In this document: positions 51,282-63,256 of the stretch, piece after piece
How positions within the stretch are numbered: the first letter of the stretch is position 1
Layout of the letters: each line of letters starts with the position of its first letter
Assembly (NCBI RefSeq): GCF_051014445.1
Contig: NW_027488385.1
Coordinates: 1,240,001 to 1,304,000 of the forward strand
Source: Colletes latitarsis
Taxonomy: Eukaryota; Arthropoda; Insecta; Hymenoptera; Colletidae
Reading direction: 5' to 3'
DNA: 64,000 bases
Position numbers and translations under genes: made by a program
Notes under the pieces: model-generated
Databases searched by the model: none
What the model was told of the DNA's origin: nothing
The model's input: the letters and a program-made list of their open reading frames with translations, nothing else

Positions 51282-54200
51282 ATGCGTTATCCTCTAAAAT
51301 ATTTATCAAGACCAGGTTTAATTGAATGTTTCAGTGTGGTACCACATTACTACGTGATCCAAACCAGTAAAAACCCAGGATCCGTTCAACAAGTATGTGA
51401 AGAATGCGAAAGTATGAGTCTGATGAGTGAAAATCCCCGGCCTAACCTAGACCTAATATGCGTTATCCTCAAAAATATTGATCGAAACCAGGTTTAATCG
51501 ACTGTTTCAGTGTGGTACCACACTACTACGTGACCCAATCCAGAAAAAACCCGGGATCTGTTCAACAAGTATGTTAAAAATGCGAAAGCATGACCCTGAT
51601 GAGGGCAAATCCCAGACCTATCCCAGACCTAACTTGCGTTGTCCTCCAAAATATTGATGGAAACCAGGTTTAATGGACTGTTTCAGTGTCGTACCAGATT
51701 ACTACGTGATCCAAACCAGAAAAAACCCAGGATCTGTTCTACAAGTATGTGAAAAACGCGAAACTATGAGCCTGATGTGGGCAATTCCCAGACCTATCCC
51801 AGGCATAACTTGCGTTATCCTCTAAAATATTGATCGAAACCAGGTTTAATCGACCGTTTCAGTGTGGTACCTCATTACTACGTGTCCAAACCAGTGAAAG
51901 CACAGAATCTGGCCAACAAGTTTGAGAAATATGCGAAAGTATGAGTCTGATGAGGGCAAATCCCAGACCTAACCTAGACATAACATGCGTTATCCTCTAA
52001 AATATTGATCGACACCAGGTTTAATGGACCGTTTCAGTGTGGTACCACATTACTACGGGATCAAACCAGAAAAAGCCCAGAATCTGTTCAACAAGTATGT
52101 GAAGATTGCGCAAGTATGAGTCTGATGAGGGCAAATCCTAGCCCTAACCCAAACCTAACATGCGTTATCATCAAAAATATTGATCGAAACCAGGTTTAAT
52201 TGACTGTTTCAGTGTGGTCCCACATTACTACGTGATGCAATCCAGAAAAAGCCCAGGATCTAGCCATCAAGTATGAGAAATATGCGAAAGAATGAGCCTG
52301 ATGAGAGCAAATCCCAGACCTAACCTAGACCTAACTTGAATTATTCTCTAATATATTGATCGAAACCAGGTTTAATTGACTGTTTCAGTGTGGTCCCACA
52401 TTACTACGTGATGCAATCCAGAAAAATCCCAGGATCTAGCCATCAAGTTTGAGAAATATGCGAAAGAATGAGCCTGATGAGGGAAATCCTAGACCTAACC
52501 CAGACCTAACATGCGTTATCCTCAAAAATATTGATCGAAACCAGGTTTAATCGACTGTTTCAGTGTGGTACCACACTACTACGTGACCCAATCCAGAAAA
52601 AACCCGGGATCTGTTCAACCAGTATGTGAAAAACGCGAAAGTATGAGCCTGATCAGGGCAAATCCTAGACCTAACCCAGACCTAACATGCGTTATCCTGT
52701 AAAATATTGATCGCAACCAGGTTTAATGGACTATTTCAGTGTGGTACCACACTACTACGTGATCCAAACCAGAAAAAACCCAGGATCTGTTCAACAAGTA
52801 TGTGAAGTGTGCGAAAGTATGAGTCTGATGAGGTCAAATCCTAGACCTAACCCAAACCTAACATGCGTTATCCTCTAAAATATTTATCAAAGCCAGGTTT
52901 AATTGAATGTTCCAGTGTAGTACCACATTACTACGTGAACCAAACCAGAAAAAAGCCAAGATCCGTTCAACAAGTAAGTTAAAACTGCGACAGTATGACC
53001 CTGATGAGAGCAAATCAAAGACCTAACCTAGACCTGACATGCGGTGTCCTCTAAAATATTGATGGAAACCAGGTTTAATTGACAGTTTCAGTGTTGAACT
53101 TCATTACTACGTGATGCAATCCAAAAAAAGCCCAGGATCTAGCCATCAAGTATGAGAAATATGCGATAGAATGAGCCTGATGAGAGCAAATCCCTGACTT
53201 AACCTAGACCTAACATGAATTACACTCAAAAATATTGATGGAAACCAGGTTTAATTGACTGCTTCAGTGTTGTACATCATTACTACGTGATGCAATCCAA
53301 AAAAAGCCCAGGATCTAGCCATCAAGTATGAGAAATATGCGAAAGAATGAGCCTGATGAGAGCAAATCCCTGACCTTACCTAGACCTAACATGAATTATT
53401 CTCTAAAATATTTATCAAGACCAGGTTTCATTGAATGTTTCAGTGTGGTACCACATTACTACGTGATCCAAACCAGTAAAAACCCAGGATCCGTTCCACA
53501 AGTATGAGAAGAATGCGAAAGTATGAGTCTGATGAGTGAAAATCCCCGGCCTAACCTAAACCTAACATGCGTTATCCTCAAAAATATTGATCCAAACCAG
53601 GTTTAATGGACTGTTTCAGTGTGGTACCACATTACTACGTGCTCCAATCCAGAAATAGCCCAGGATCTAGCCATGAAGTATGAGAAATATGCGAAAGTAT
53701 GAGCCTGACGAGGGCAAATCCTAGACCTAACCCAAACCTAACATGCGTTATCCTCTAAAATATTGATCCAAACCAGGTTTAATGGACAGCTTCAGTGTGA
53801 TACAACTTTACTACGTGATCCAAAGCAGAAAAAACCCTCGATCAGGTCAACATGTATGTTAAAACTGCGAAAGTATGACCCTGATGAGGGCAAATCCCAG
53901 GCCTAACCTAGACCTGGCATGCGTTGTCCTCTAAAATATTGATGGAAACTTGGTTTAATTGACTGTTTCAGTGTTGTACTTCATTACTACGTGATGCAAT
54001 CCAGAAAAACCCCAGGATCCGTTCAACAAGTATGTGAAAAACGCGAAAGTATGAGCCTGATGAGGGCAAATCCCAGACCGATTCCAGACCTAACTTGCGT
54101 TATCCTCTAAAATATTGATCGAAACCAGGTTTAATTGACTGTTTCAGTGTGGTACCACATTACTACGTGATCCAAACCAGTAAAACCCCAGGATCCGTTC

Positions 54201-56580
54201 AACAAGTATGTGAAGAATGCGAATGTATGAGTCTGATGAGTGAAAATCCTCGGCCTAACCTAGACCTAACATGCGTTATCCTCAAAAATATTGATCGAAA
54301 CCAGGTTTAATGGACAGTTTCAGTGTGGTACCACACTACTACGTGATCCAAACCAGAAAAAAACCCAGGATCTGTTCAACCAGTATGTGAAAAACGCGAA
54401 AGTATGAGCCTGATGAGGGCAAATCCCAGACCGATTCCAGACCTAACTGGCGTTATCCTCTAAAATATTGATCGAAACCAGGTTTAATTGACTGTTTCAG
54501 TGTGGTACCACATTACTACGTGATCCAAACCAGAAAAAAACCCAGGATCTGTTCGACAAGTATGTGAAGTATGCGAAAGTATGAGTCTGATGAGGGCAAA
54601 TCCCAGGCCTGAACTAGACATAACTTTCGCTATCCTCTAAAATGTTGATCGAAACCAGGTTTAATTGACTGTTTTAGTGTGGTACCACTTTACTACGTGA
54701 TCCACACCAGAAAAAACCCAGGATCCGTTCAACAAGTATGTGAAGAATGCGAAAGAATGAGTCTGATGAGTGAAAATCCCAGGCCTAACCTAGACCTAAC
54801 ATGCGCTATCCTCAAAAATATTGATCGAAACCAGGTTTAATGGACAGTTTCAGTGTGGTACCACACTACTACGTGATCCAAACCAGAAAAAACCCAGGAT
54901 CCGTTCAACAAGTATGTGAAGAATGCGAAAGTATGAGTCAGATGAGTGAAAATCCCCGGCCTAAAACAGACCTAACATGCGTTATCCTCTAAAATATTGA
55001 TCCAAACAAGGTTTAGTGGACTGTTTCAGTGTGGCACCACATTACTACGTGATCCAATCCAGAAATAGCCGAGGATCTAGCCATGAAGTATGAGAAATAT
55101 GCGAAAGTATGAGCCTGATGAGGTCAAATCACAGACCTATCCCAGACCTGACATGCGTTATCCTCTAAAATATTTATCAAGACCAGGTTTAATTGATTGT
55201 TTCGGTGTGGTCCCACATTACTACGTGATCCGAACCAGAAAAAACCCAGGATCCGTTCAACAAGTATGTGAAGAATGCGAAAGTATGAGTCTGATGAGTG
55301 AAAACCCCAGACCTAACCTAGACCTAACATGCGTTATCCTCTAAAATATTGATCCAAACCAGGTTTAATCGACTGTTTCAGTGTGGTACCACTTTACTAC
55401 GTGATCCAAAGCAGAAAAAACACTCGATCAGGTCAATATGTATGTTAGAACTGCGAAAGTATGACCCTGATGAAGGCAAATCCCAGACCTATCCCAGACC
55501 TAACTTGCGTTATCCTCTAAAATAATGATCGAAACCAGGTTTAATTGACTGTTTTAGTTGTGGTACCACTTTACTACGTGATCCAAACCAGAAAAAACCC
55601 AGGATCCGTTCAACAAGTATGTGAAGAATGCGAAAGTATGAGTCTGATGAGTGAAAATCCCTGGCCTAACCTAGACCTAACATGCGTTATCCTCAAAAAT
55701 ATTGATCGAAACCTGGTTTAATCGACTGTTTCAGTGTGGTACCACATTACTATGTGATCCAAACCAGAAAATAGCCCAGGATCTGTTCAACGAGTATGTG
55801 AAGTGTGCGAAAGTATGAGTCTGATGAGGGCAAATCCTAGACCTATCCCAGACCTAACATGCGTTATCCTCTAAAATATTTATCAAGACCAGGTTTAATT
55901 GACTGTTTCAGTGTGGTACCACATTGCTACGTGATCCAAACCAGAAACAGCCCAGGATGTAGCCATGAAGTATGAAAAATATGCGAAAGTATGAGCCTGA
56001 TGAGGGCAAATTCTAGACCTGACCCAGACCTAACATGTGTTTTCCTCTAAAATATTTATCAAGACCTGCTTTAATTGAATGTTTCAGTGTGGTAGCACAT
56101 TACTACGTGATCTAATCCAGAAATAGCCCAGGATCTAGCCATGAAGTCTGAGAAATATGCGAAAGTATGAGCCTGACGAGGGCAAATCCCCGGCCTAAAA
56201 CAGACCTAACATGCGTTATCCTCCAAAATATTGATCCAAACCAGGTTTAGTGGACTGTTTCAGTGTGGTACCACTTTACTACGTGATCCAAAGCAGAAAA
56301 AACCCTCGATCACGTCAACATGTATGATAAAACTGCGAAAGTATGACCCTGATGAGGGCAAATCCCAGACCTATCCCAGACCTAACTTGCGTTATCCTCT
56401 AAAATATTGATTGAAACCAGGTTTAATTGACTGTTTCAGTGTGGTCCCACATTACTACGGGATCCAAACCAGAAAAAACCCAGGATCCGTTCAACAAGTA
56501 TGTGAAGAATGCGAAAGTATGAGTCTGATGAGTGAAAATCCCAGGGCTAACCTAGACCTAACATGCGTTATCCTCTAAAA
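51282..56580. repeat. Divergent satellite block right of the HOR
   Basis: About 30 monomers in steady 176-bp phase but with more private changes than the HOR: GTGTCGTACCAG near 51690, GGCATAACTTGCG near 51802, CAGTGAAAGCACAG near 51891, GCGGTGTCC near 53041, AATTACACTC near 53218, TTTAGTTGTGG near 55551. It contains partial matches to HOR members (GTAAGTTAAAACTG near 52975). Lower similarity between units suggests weaker or older homogenisation. No gene or inserted element is seen. Confidence 0.8.
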
Positions 56581-57285
56581 TATTGATCCAAACCAGGTTT
56601 AATGGACTGCTTCAGTGTGGTCCCACTTTACTACGTGATCCAAAGCAGAAAAAACACTCGATCAGGTCAACATGTATGTTAGAACTGCGAAGGTATGACC
56701 CTGATGAGGGCAAATCCCAGACCTATCCCAGACCTAACTTGCGTTGTCCTCTAAGATATAGATGGAAACCAGGTTTAATTGACTGTTTCAGTGTTGTACT
56801 TCATTACTACGTGATGCAATCCAGAAAAAGCCCAGGATATAGCCATCAAGTACGGGAAATATGCGAAAGAATGAGCCTGATGAGAGCAAATCCCAGACCT
56901 AACCTAAACCTAACATGAATTATTCTCTAAAATATTGATCGAAACCAGGTTTAATTGACTATTTCAGTGTGGTCCCACATTACTACGTGATCCAAACCAG
57001 AAAAAACCCAGGATCCGTTCAACAAGTATGTGAAGAATGCGAAAGTATGAGTCTGATGAGTGAAAATCCCAGGCCTAACCTAGACCTAACATGAATTATT
57101 CTCTAAAATATTGATCGAAACCTGGTTTAATCTACTGTTTCAGTGTGGTACCACATTACTATGTGATCCAAACCAGAAAATAACCCAGGATCTGCTCAAC
57201 GAGTATTGTAAGTGTGCGAAAGTATGAGTCTGATCAGGTCAAATCCCAGACCTATCCCAGACTTAACTTGCGTTATCCTCTAAAA
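56581..57285. repeat. 10-monomer-offset duplication, copy 1
   Basis: Matches 58342-59046 at an offset of 1,761 bp. Shared rare features are AAACACTCGATCAGG, GTTAGAACTGCG, CTAAGATATAGATGG, AACCTAAACC, TTTAATCTACTG and GAGTATTGTAAGTGTG. About ten single-base differences are visible. Confidence 0.85.
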
Positions 57286-58341
57286 TATTAATCGAAACCG
57301 GGTTTAATCGACTGTTTCAGTGTGGTACCACATTACTACGTGATCCAAACCAGAAAAAACCCAGGATCAGTTCAACAAGTATGTGAAAAACGGGAAAGTA
57401 TGAGCCTGATGAGGGCGAATCCCAGACCTAACCCAGACCTAACTTGCGTTATCCTCTAAAATATTGATCGAAACCAGGTTTAATCGACTGTTTTAGCGTG
57501 GTACCACATTACTACGTGATACAATCCAGAAACAGCCCAGGATCTAGCCATGAAGTATGAGAAATATGCGAATGTATGAGCCTGATGAGGACAAATCCTA
57601 GACCTAACCCAAACCTAACATGCGTTATCCTCTAAAATATTTATCAAGACCAAGTTTAATTGAATGTTTCAGTGTGGTACCACATTACTACGTGAACCAA
57701 GCCAGAAAAAACCCAGGATCCGTTCAACAAGTATGTGAAGAATGCGAAAGTATGAGTCTGATGAGTGAAATTCCCAGGGCTAACCTAGACCTAACATGCG
57801 TTATCCTCTAAAATATTGATCCAAACCAGGTTTAATGGACTGTTTCAGTGTGGTACCACTTTACTACGTGATCCAAAGCATTAAGAACCCTCGATCAGGT
57901 GAACATGTATGTTAAAACTGCGAAAGTATGACCCTGATGAGGGCAAATCCCAGGCCTTACCTAGACCTAACATGCGTTGTCCTCTAAAATATTGATGGAA
58001 ACCAGGTTTAATTGACTGTTTCAGTGTTGTACTTCATTACTACGTGATGCAATCCAGAAATAGCCCAGGATCTAGCCATGAAGTACGAGAAATATGCGAA
58101 AGTATGAGCCTGACGAGGGCAAATCCTAGACCTAACTCAGACCTAACATGCGTCATCCTCTAAAATATTTATCATGACCTGGTTTAATTGATTGTTTCAG
58201 TGTGGTCCCACATTACTACTTGATCCAAACCAGAAAAAACCCAGGATCCGTCCAACAAGTATGTGAAGAATGCGAAAGTATGAGTCTGATGAGTGAAAAT
58301 CCCAGGCCTAACCTAGACCTAACATGCGTTATCCACTAAAA
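57286..58341. repeat. Satellite monomers between the two 10-monomer-offset copies
   Basis: Six monomers of mixed subtype, including a CTCGATCAGG unit at about 57889 with the private change AAGCATTAAGAACC, and a GAAATTCCCAGGGC unit near 57768. With the preceding copy they complete one 1,761-bp repeat; only the first four or so monomers of it are repeated on the right. Confidence 0.75.
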
Positions 58342-59046
58342 TATTGATCCAAACCAGGTTTAATGGACTGTTTCAATGTGGTACCACTTTACTACGTGAT
58401 CCAAAGCAGAAAAAACACTCGATCAGGTCAACATGTATGTTAGAACTGCGAAAGTATGACCCTGATGAGGGCAAATCCCAGACCTATCCCAGACCTAACT
58501 TGCGTTGTCCTCTAAGATATAGATGGAAACCAGGTTTAATTGACTGTTTCAGTGTTGTACTACATTACTACGTGATGCAATCCAGATAAAGCCCAGGATC
58601 TAGCCATCAAGTATGGGAAATATGCGAAAGAATGAGCCTGATGAGAGCAAATCCCAGACCTAACCTAAACCTAACATGAATTATTCTCTAAAATATTGAT
58701 CGAAACCAGGTTTAATTGACTGTTTCAGTGTGGTCCCACATTACTACGTGATCCAAACCAGAAAAAACCCAGGATCCGTTCAACAAGTATGTGAAGAATG
58801 CGAAAGTATGAGTCTGATGAGTGAAAATCCCAGGCCTAACCTAGACCTAACATGAATTATTCTCTAAAATATTGATCGAAACCTGGTTTAATCTACTGTT
58901 TCAGTGTGGTACCACATTACTATGTGATCCAAACCAGAAAATAACCCAGGATCTGCTCAACGAGTATTGTAAGTGTGCGAAAGTATGAGTCTGATGAGGT
59001 CAAATCCCAGACCTATGCCAGACTTAACTTGCGTTATCCTCTAAAA
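58342..59046. repeat. 10-monomer-offset duplication, copy 2
   Basis: Partner of 56581-57285. Differences include GTTTCAATGTGG against GCTTCAGTGTGG, TGTACTACATT against TGTACTTCATT, AGATAAAGCCC against AGAAAAAGCCC and TATGCCAGAC against TATCCCAGAC. It is followed by a GCGTGGTACC unit near 59081 rather than by the material seen after copy 1. Confidence 0.85.
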
Positions 59047-59219
59047 TATTGATCGAAACCAGGTTTAATTGACTGTTTCAGCGTGGTACCACATTACTAC
59101 GTGATAGAATCCAGAAACAGCCCAGCATCTAGCCATGAAGTATGAGAAGTATGCGAATGTATGAGCCTGATGAGGAAAAATCCTAGACCTAACCCAGACC
59201 TAACATGCGTTATCCTCTA

Positions 59220-60927
59220 AAATATTTATCAAGACCAGGTTTAATTGAATGTTTCAGTGTGGTACCACATTACTACGTGATCCAAGCGTGTAAAAACCCA
59301 GGATCCGTTCAACAAGTATGGGAAGAATGCGAAAGTATGAGTCTGCTGAGTGAAAATCCCCGGCCTAACCTAGACCTAACATGCGTTATCCTCAAAAATA
59401 TTGATCGAAACCAGGTTTAATCGACTGTTTCAGTGTGGTGCCACACTACTACGTGACCCAAACCGGAAAAGACCCAGGATCTGTTCAACAAGTATGTGAA
59501 AAACGCGAAAGTATGAGCCTGATGAGGGCAAATCCCAGACCAATCCCAGACCTAACTTGCGTTGTCCTCTAAGATATTGATGGAAACCAGGTTTAATTGA
59601 CTGTTTCAGTGTTGTACTTCATTACTACGTGATGCAATCCAGAAAGAGCCCAGGATCTAGCCATCAAGTATGAGAAATATGGGAAAGAATGAGCCTGATG
59701 AGAGCAAACCCCAGACCTAACCTGGACCTAACATGAATTGTTCTCTAAAATATTGATCAAAACCAGGTTTAATTGACAGTTGCAGTGTGGTACCACATTA
59801 CTACGTGATCCAATCCAGAAATAGCCCAGGATCCAGCCATGAAGTATGAGAAATATGCGAAAGTATGAGCCTGATGAGGGCAAATCCTAGACCTAACCCA
59901 GACCTAACATGCGTTATCCTCTAAGATATTGATCGAAACCAGTTTTAATTGACTGTTTCACCGTGGTACCACATTACTACGTGATTCAAACCAGTAAAAA
60001 CCCAGGATCCGTTCAACAAGTATGTGAAGAATGCGAAAGTATGAGTCTGATGAGTGAAAAACCCCGGCCTAAGCTAGACCTAACATGCGTTATCCTCAAA
60101 AATATTTATCAAGACCAGGTTTAATTGTTTGTTTCAGTGTGGTCCCACATTACTACGTGACACAATCCAGAAACAGCCCAGGATCTAGCCATGAAGTATG
60201 AGAAATATGCGAATGTATGAGCCTGATGAGGGCAAATCCTAGACCTAACCCAAACCTAACATGCGTTGTCCTCAAAAATATTTATCAAGACCAGGTTTAA
60301 TTGAATGTTTCAGTGTGGTACCACATTGCTACGTGATCCAAACCAGTAAAAACCCAGGATCCGTACAACAAGTATGTGAAAAACGCGAAAGTATGTGCCT
60401 GATGAGGGCAAATCCCAGACCAATCCCAGACCTAACTTCCGTTGTCCTCTAAGATATTGATGGAAACCAGGTTTAATTGAATGTTTCAGTGTGGTACCAC
60501 ATTGCTACGTGATCCAAACCAGTAAAAACCCAGGATCCGTTCAACAAGTATGTGGAGAATGCGAAAGTATGAGTTTGATGAGTGAAAATCCTCGGCCTAA
60601 CCTAGACCTAACATGCGTTGTCCTCAAAAATATTGACCGAAACCTGGTTTAATCGACTGTTTCAGTGTGGTACCACATTACTACGTGATCCAAACCAGAA
60701 AAAAACCCAGGACCTGTTCAACAAGTATTTGAAGTATGCGAAAGTATGAGTCTGATGAGGGCAAATCCCAGGCCTAAACTAGACCTAACATGCGTTATCC
60801 TCAAAAATATTGATCAAAACCTGGTTTAATCGACTGTTTCAGTGTGGTACCACATTACTATGTGATCCAAACTAGAAAATAATCCAGGATCTGTTCAACG
60901 AGTATGTGAAGTGTGCGAAAGTATGAG
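59220..60927. repeat. 1.7-kb near-identical duplication, copy 1
   Basis: Matches 61549-63256 at an offset of 2,329 bp. Shared private features include CCAAGCGTGTAAAAACCC, AAACCGGAAAAGACCC, ATGGGAAAGAATG, GACAGTTGCAG, TTTCACCGTGG, GTATGTGCCTG, AACTTCCGTTGTCC and AAACTAGAAAATAATCC. Only a few differences are visible. The offset is 13 monomers plus about 41 bp, unlike every other repeat in the window. Confidence 0.92.
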
Positions 60928-61542
60928 TATGATGAGGGCAAATCCCAGACCTATCCCAGACCTAACATGCGTTATCCTCTAAAATATTGATCGAAACCAG
61001 GTTTAATTGACTGTTTTAGTGTGGTACCACTTTACTACGTGATCCAAAGCAGAAAAAACCCTCGATCAGGTCAACATGCATGTTAAAACTGCGAAAGTAT
61101 GAGCATGATGAGGGCAAATCCCAGACCTATCCCAGACCTAACATGCGTTATCCCAAAAATATTAATCGAAACCAGGCTTAATCGACTGTTTCAGTGTGGT
61201 ACCACATTACTACGTGATCCAAACCAGAAAAAAACCCAGGATCTTCTCAACGAGTATGTGAAGTGAGCGAAAGTATGAGTCTGATGAGGGCTAATCCCAG
61301 ACCTATCCCAAACCTAAATTGCGTTATCCTCTAAAATAGTGTTCGAAACCAGGTTTAATTGACTGTTTTAGTTGTGGTACCACTTTACTACGTGATCCAA
61401 AGCAGAAAAAACCCTCGATCAGGTCAACATGCATGTTAAAACTGCGAAAGTATGACCCTGATGAGGGCAAATCCCGAACCTAACCTAGACCTAACATGCG
61501 TTATCTTCTAAAATATTGAGCGAAACCAGGTTTGATGGACTG
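60928..61542. repeat. Satellite monomers left of the phase break
   Basis: Three and a half monomers between the end of duplication copy 1 and the junction. They include two CTCGATCAGG units (about 61060 and 61409), a TTTTAGTTGTGG unit with one extra base, and a shortened head TTATCCCAAAAATATTAATCG near 61148. The last monomer (from 61496) is cut off after GTTTGATGGACTG. Confidence 0.8.
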
Positions 61543-61551
61543 ATAAAAAAA
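61496..61551. other. Truncated monomer and illegitimate junction (only phase break)
   Basis: The monomer that starts at 61496 runs normally through GAAACCAGGTTTGATGGACTG (to 61542). Instead of TTTCAGTG it then reads ATAAAAAAATATTTATCAAG, so a new monomer resumes at about its position 12-18. The array phase jumps by about 40 bp. Elsewhere in 64 kb the phase drifts only by single bases. The joined sequence is the left end of the 1.7-kb duplicate, which fits a duplication or exchange that joined two non-matching monomer positions through an A/T-rich stretch. Confidence 0.9.
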
Positions 61552-63256
61552 TATTTATCAAGACCAGGTTTAATTGAATGTTTCAGTGTGGTACCACATT
61601 ACTACGTGATCCAAGCGTGTAAAAACCCAGGATCCGTTCAACAAGTATGTGAAGAATGCGAAAGTATGAGTCTGCTGAGCTAAAATCCCCGGCCTAACCT
61701 AGACCTAACATGCGTTATCCTCAAAAATATTGATCGAAACCAGGTTTAATCGACTGTTTCAGTGTGGTGCCACACTACTACGTGACCCAAACCGGAAAAG
61801 ACCCAGGATCTGTTCAACAAGTATGTGAAAAACGCGAAAGTATGAGCCTGATGAGGGCAAATCCCAGACCAATCCCAGACCTAACTTGCGTTGTCCTCTA
61901 AGATATTGATGGAAACCAGGTTTAATTGACTGTTTCAGTGTTGTACTTCATTACTACGTGATGCAATCCAGAAAGAGCCCAGGATCTAGCCATCAAGTAT
62001 GAGAAATATGGGAAAGAATGAGCCTGATGAGAGCAAACCCCAGACCTAACCTGGACCTAACATGAATTGTTCTCTAAAATATTGATCAAAACCAGGTTTA
62101 ATTGACAGTTGCAGTGTGGTACCACATTACTACGTGATCCAATCCAGAAATAGCCCAGGATCCAGCCATGAAGTATGAGAAATATGCGAAAGTATGAGCC
62201 TGATGAGGGCAAATCCTAGACCTAACCCAGACCTAACATGCGTTATCCTCTAAGATATTGATCGAAACCAGTTTTAATTGACTGTTTCACCGTGGTACCA
62301 CATTACTACGTGATCCAAACCAGTAAAAACCCAGGATCCGTTCAACAAGTATGTGAAGAATGCGAAAGTATGAGTCTGATGAGTGAAAAACCCCGGCCTA
62401 AGCTAGACCTAACATGCGTTATCCTCAAAAATATTTATCAAGACCAGGTTTAATTGTTTGTTTCAGTGTGGTCCCACATTACTACGTGACACAATCCAGA
62501 AACAGCCCAGGATCTAGCCATGAAGTATGAGAAATATGCGAATGTATGAGCCTGATGAGGGCAAATCCTAGACCTAACCCAAACCTAACATGCGTTGTCC
62601 TCAAAAATATTTATCAAGACCAGGTTTAATTGAATGTTTCAGTGTGGTACCACATTGCTACGTGATCCAAACCAGTAAAAACCCAGGATCCGTAAAACAA
62701 GTATGTGAAAAACGCGAAAGTATGTGCCTGATGAGGGCAAATCCCAGACCAATCCCAGACCTAACTTCCGTTGTCCTCTAAGATATTGATGGAAACCAGG
62801 TTTAATTGAATGTTTCAGTGTGGTACCACATTGCTACGTGATCCAAACCAGTAAAAACCCAGGATCCGTTCAACAAGTATGTGGAGAATGCGAAAGTATG
62901 AGTTTGATGAGTGAAAATCCTCGGCCTAACCTAGACCTAACATGCGTTGTCCTCAAAAATATTGACCGAAACCTGGTTTAATCGACTGTTTCAGTGTGGT
63001 ACCACATTACTACGTGATCCAAACCAGAAAAAAACCCAGGACCTGTTCAACAAGTATTTGAAGTATGCGAAAGTATGAGTCTGATGAGGGCAAATCCCAG
63101 GCCTAAACTAGACCTAACATGCGTTATCCTCAAAAATATTGATCAAAACCTGGTTTAATCGACTGTTTCAGTGTGGTACCACATTACTATGTGATCCAAA
63201 CTAGAAAATAATCCAGGATCTGTTCAACGAGTATGTGAAGTGTGCGAAAGTATGAG
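61549..63256. repeat. 1.7-kb near-identical duplication, copy 2
   Basis: Partner of 59220-60927. Visible differences are few: GCTGAGCTAAAATCC against GCTGAGTGAAAATCC, GTGATCCAAACC against GTGATTCAAACC, and CCGTAAAACAAG against CCGTACAACAAG. The match ends at about 63256, where TATGAGCCTG replaces TATGAGTATG. Confidence 0.92.

Noticed and set aside
61060..61500. Possible inserted element near the phase break
   Set aside because: All sequence on both sides of the junction is recognisable satellite; no target-site duplication, terminal repeat or foreign bases beyond a couple of A/T positions.
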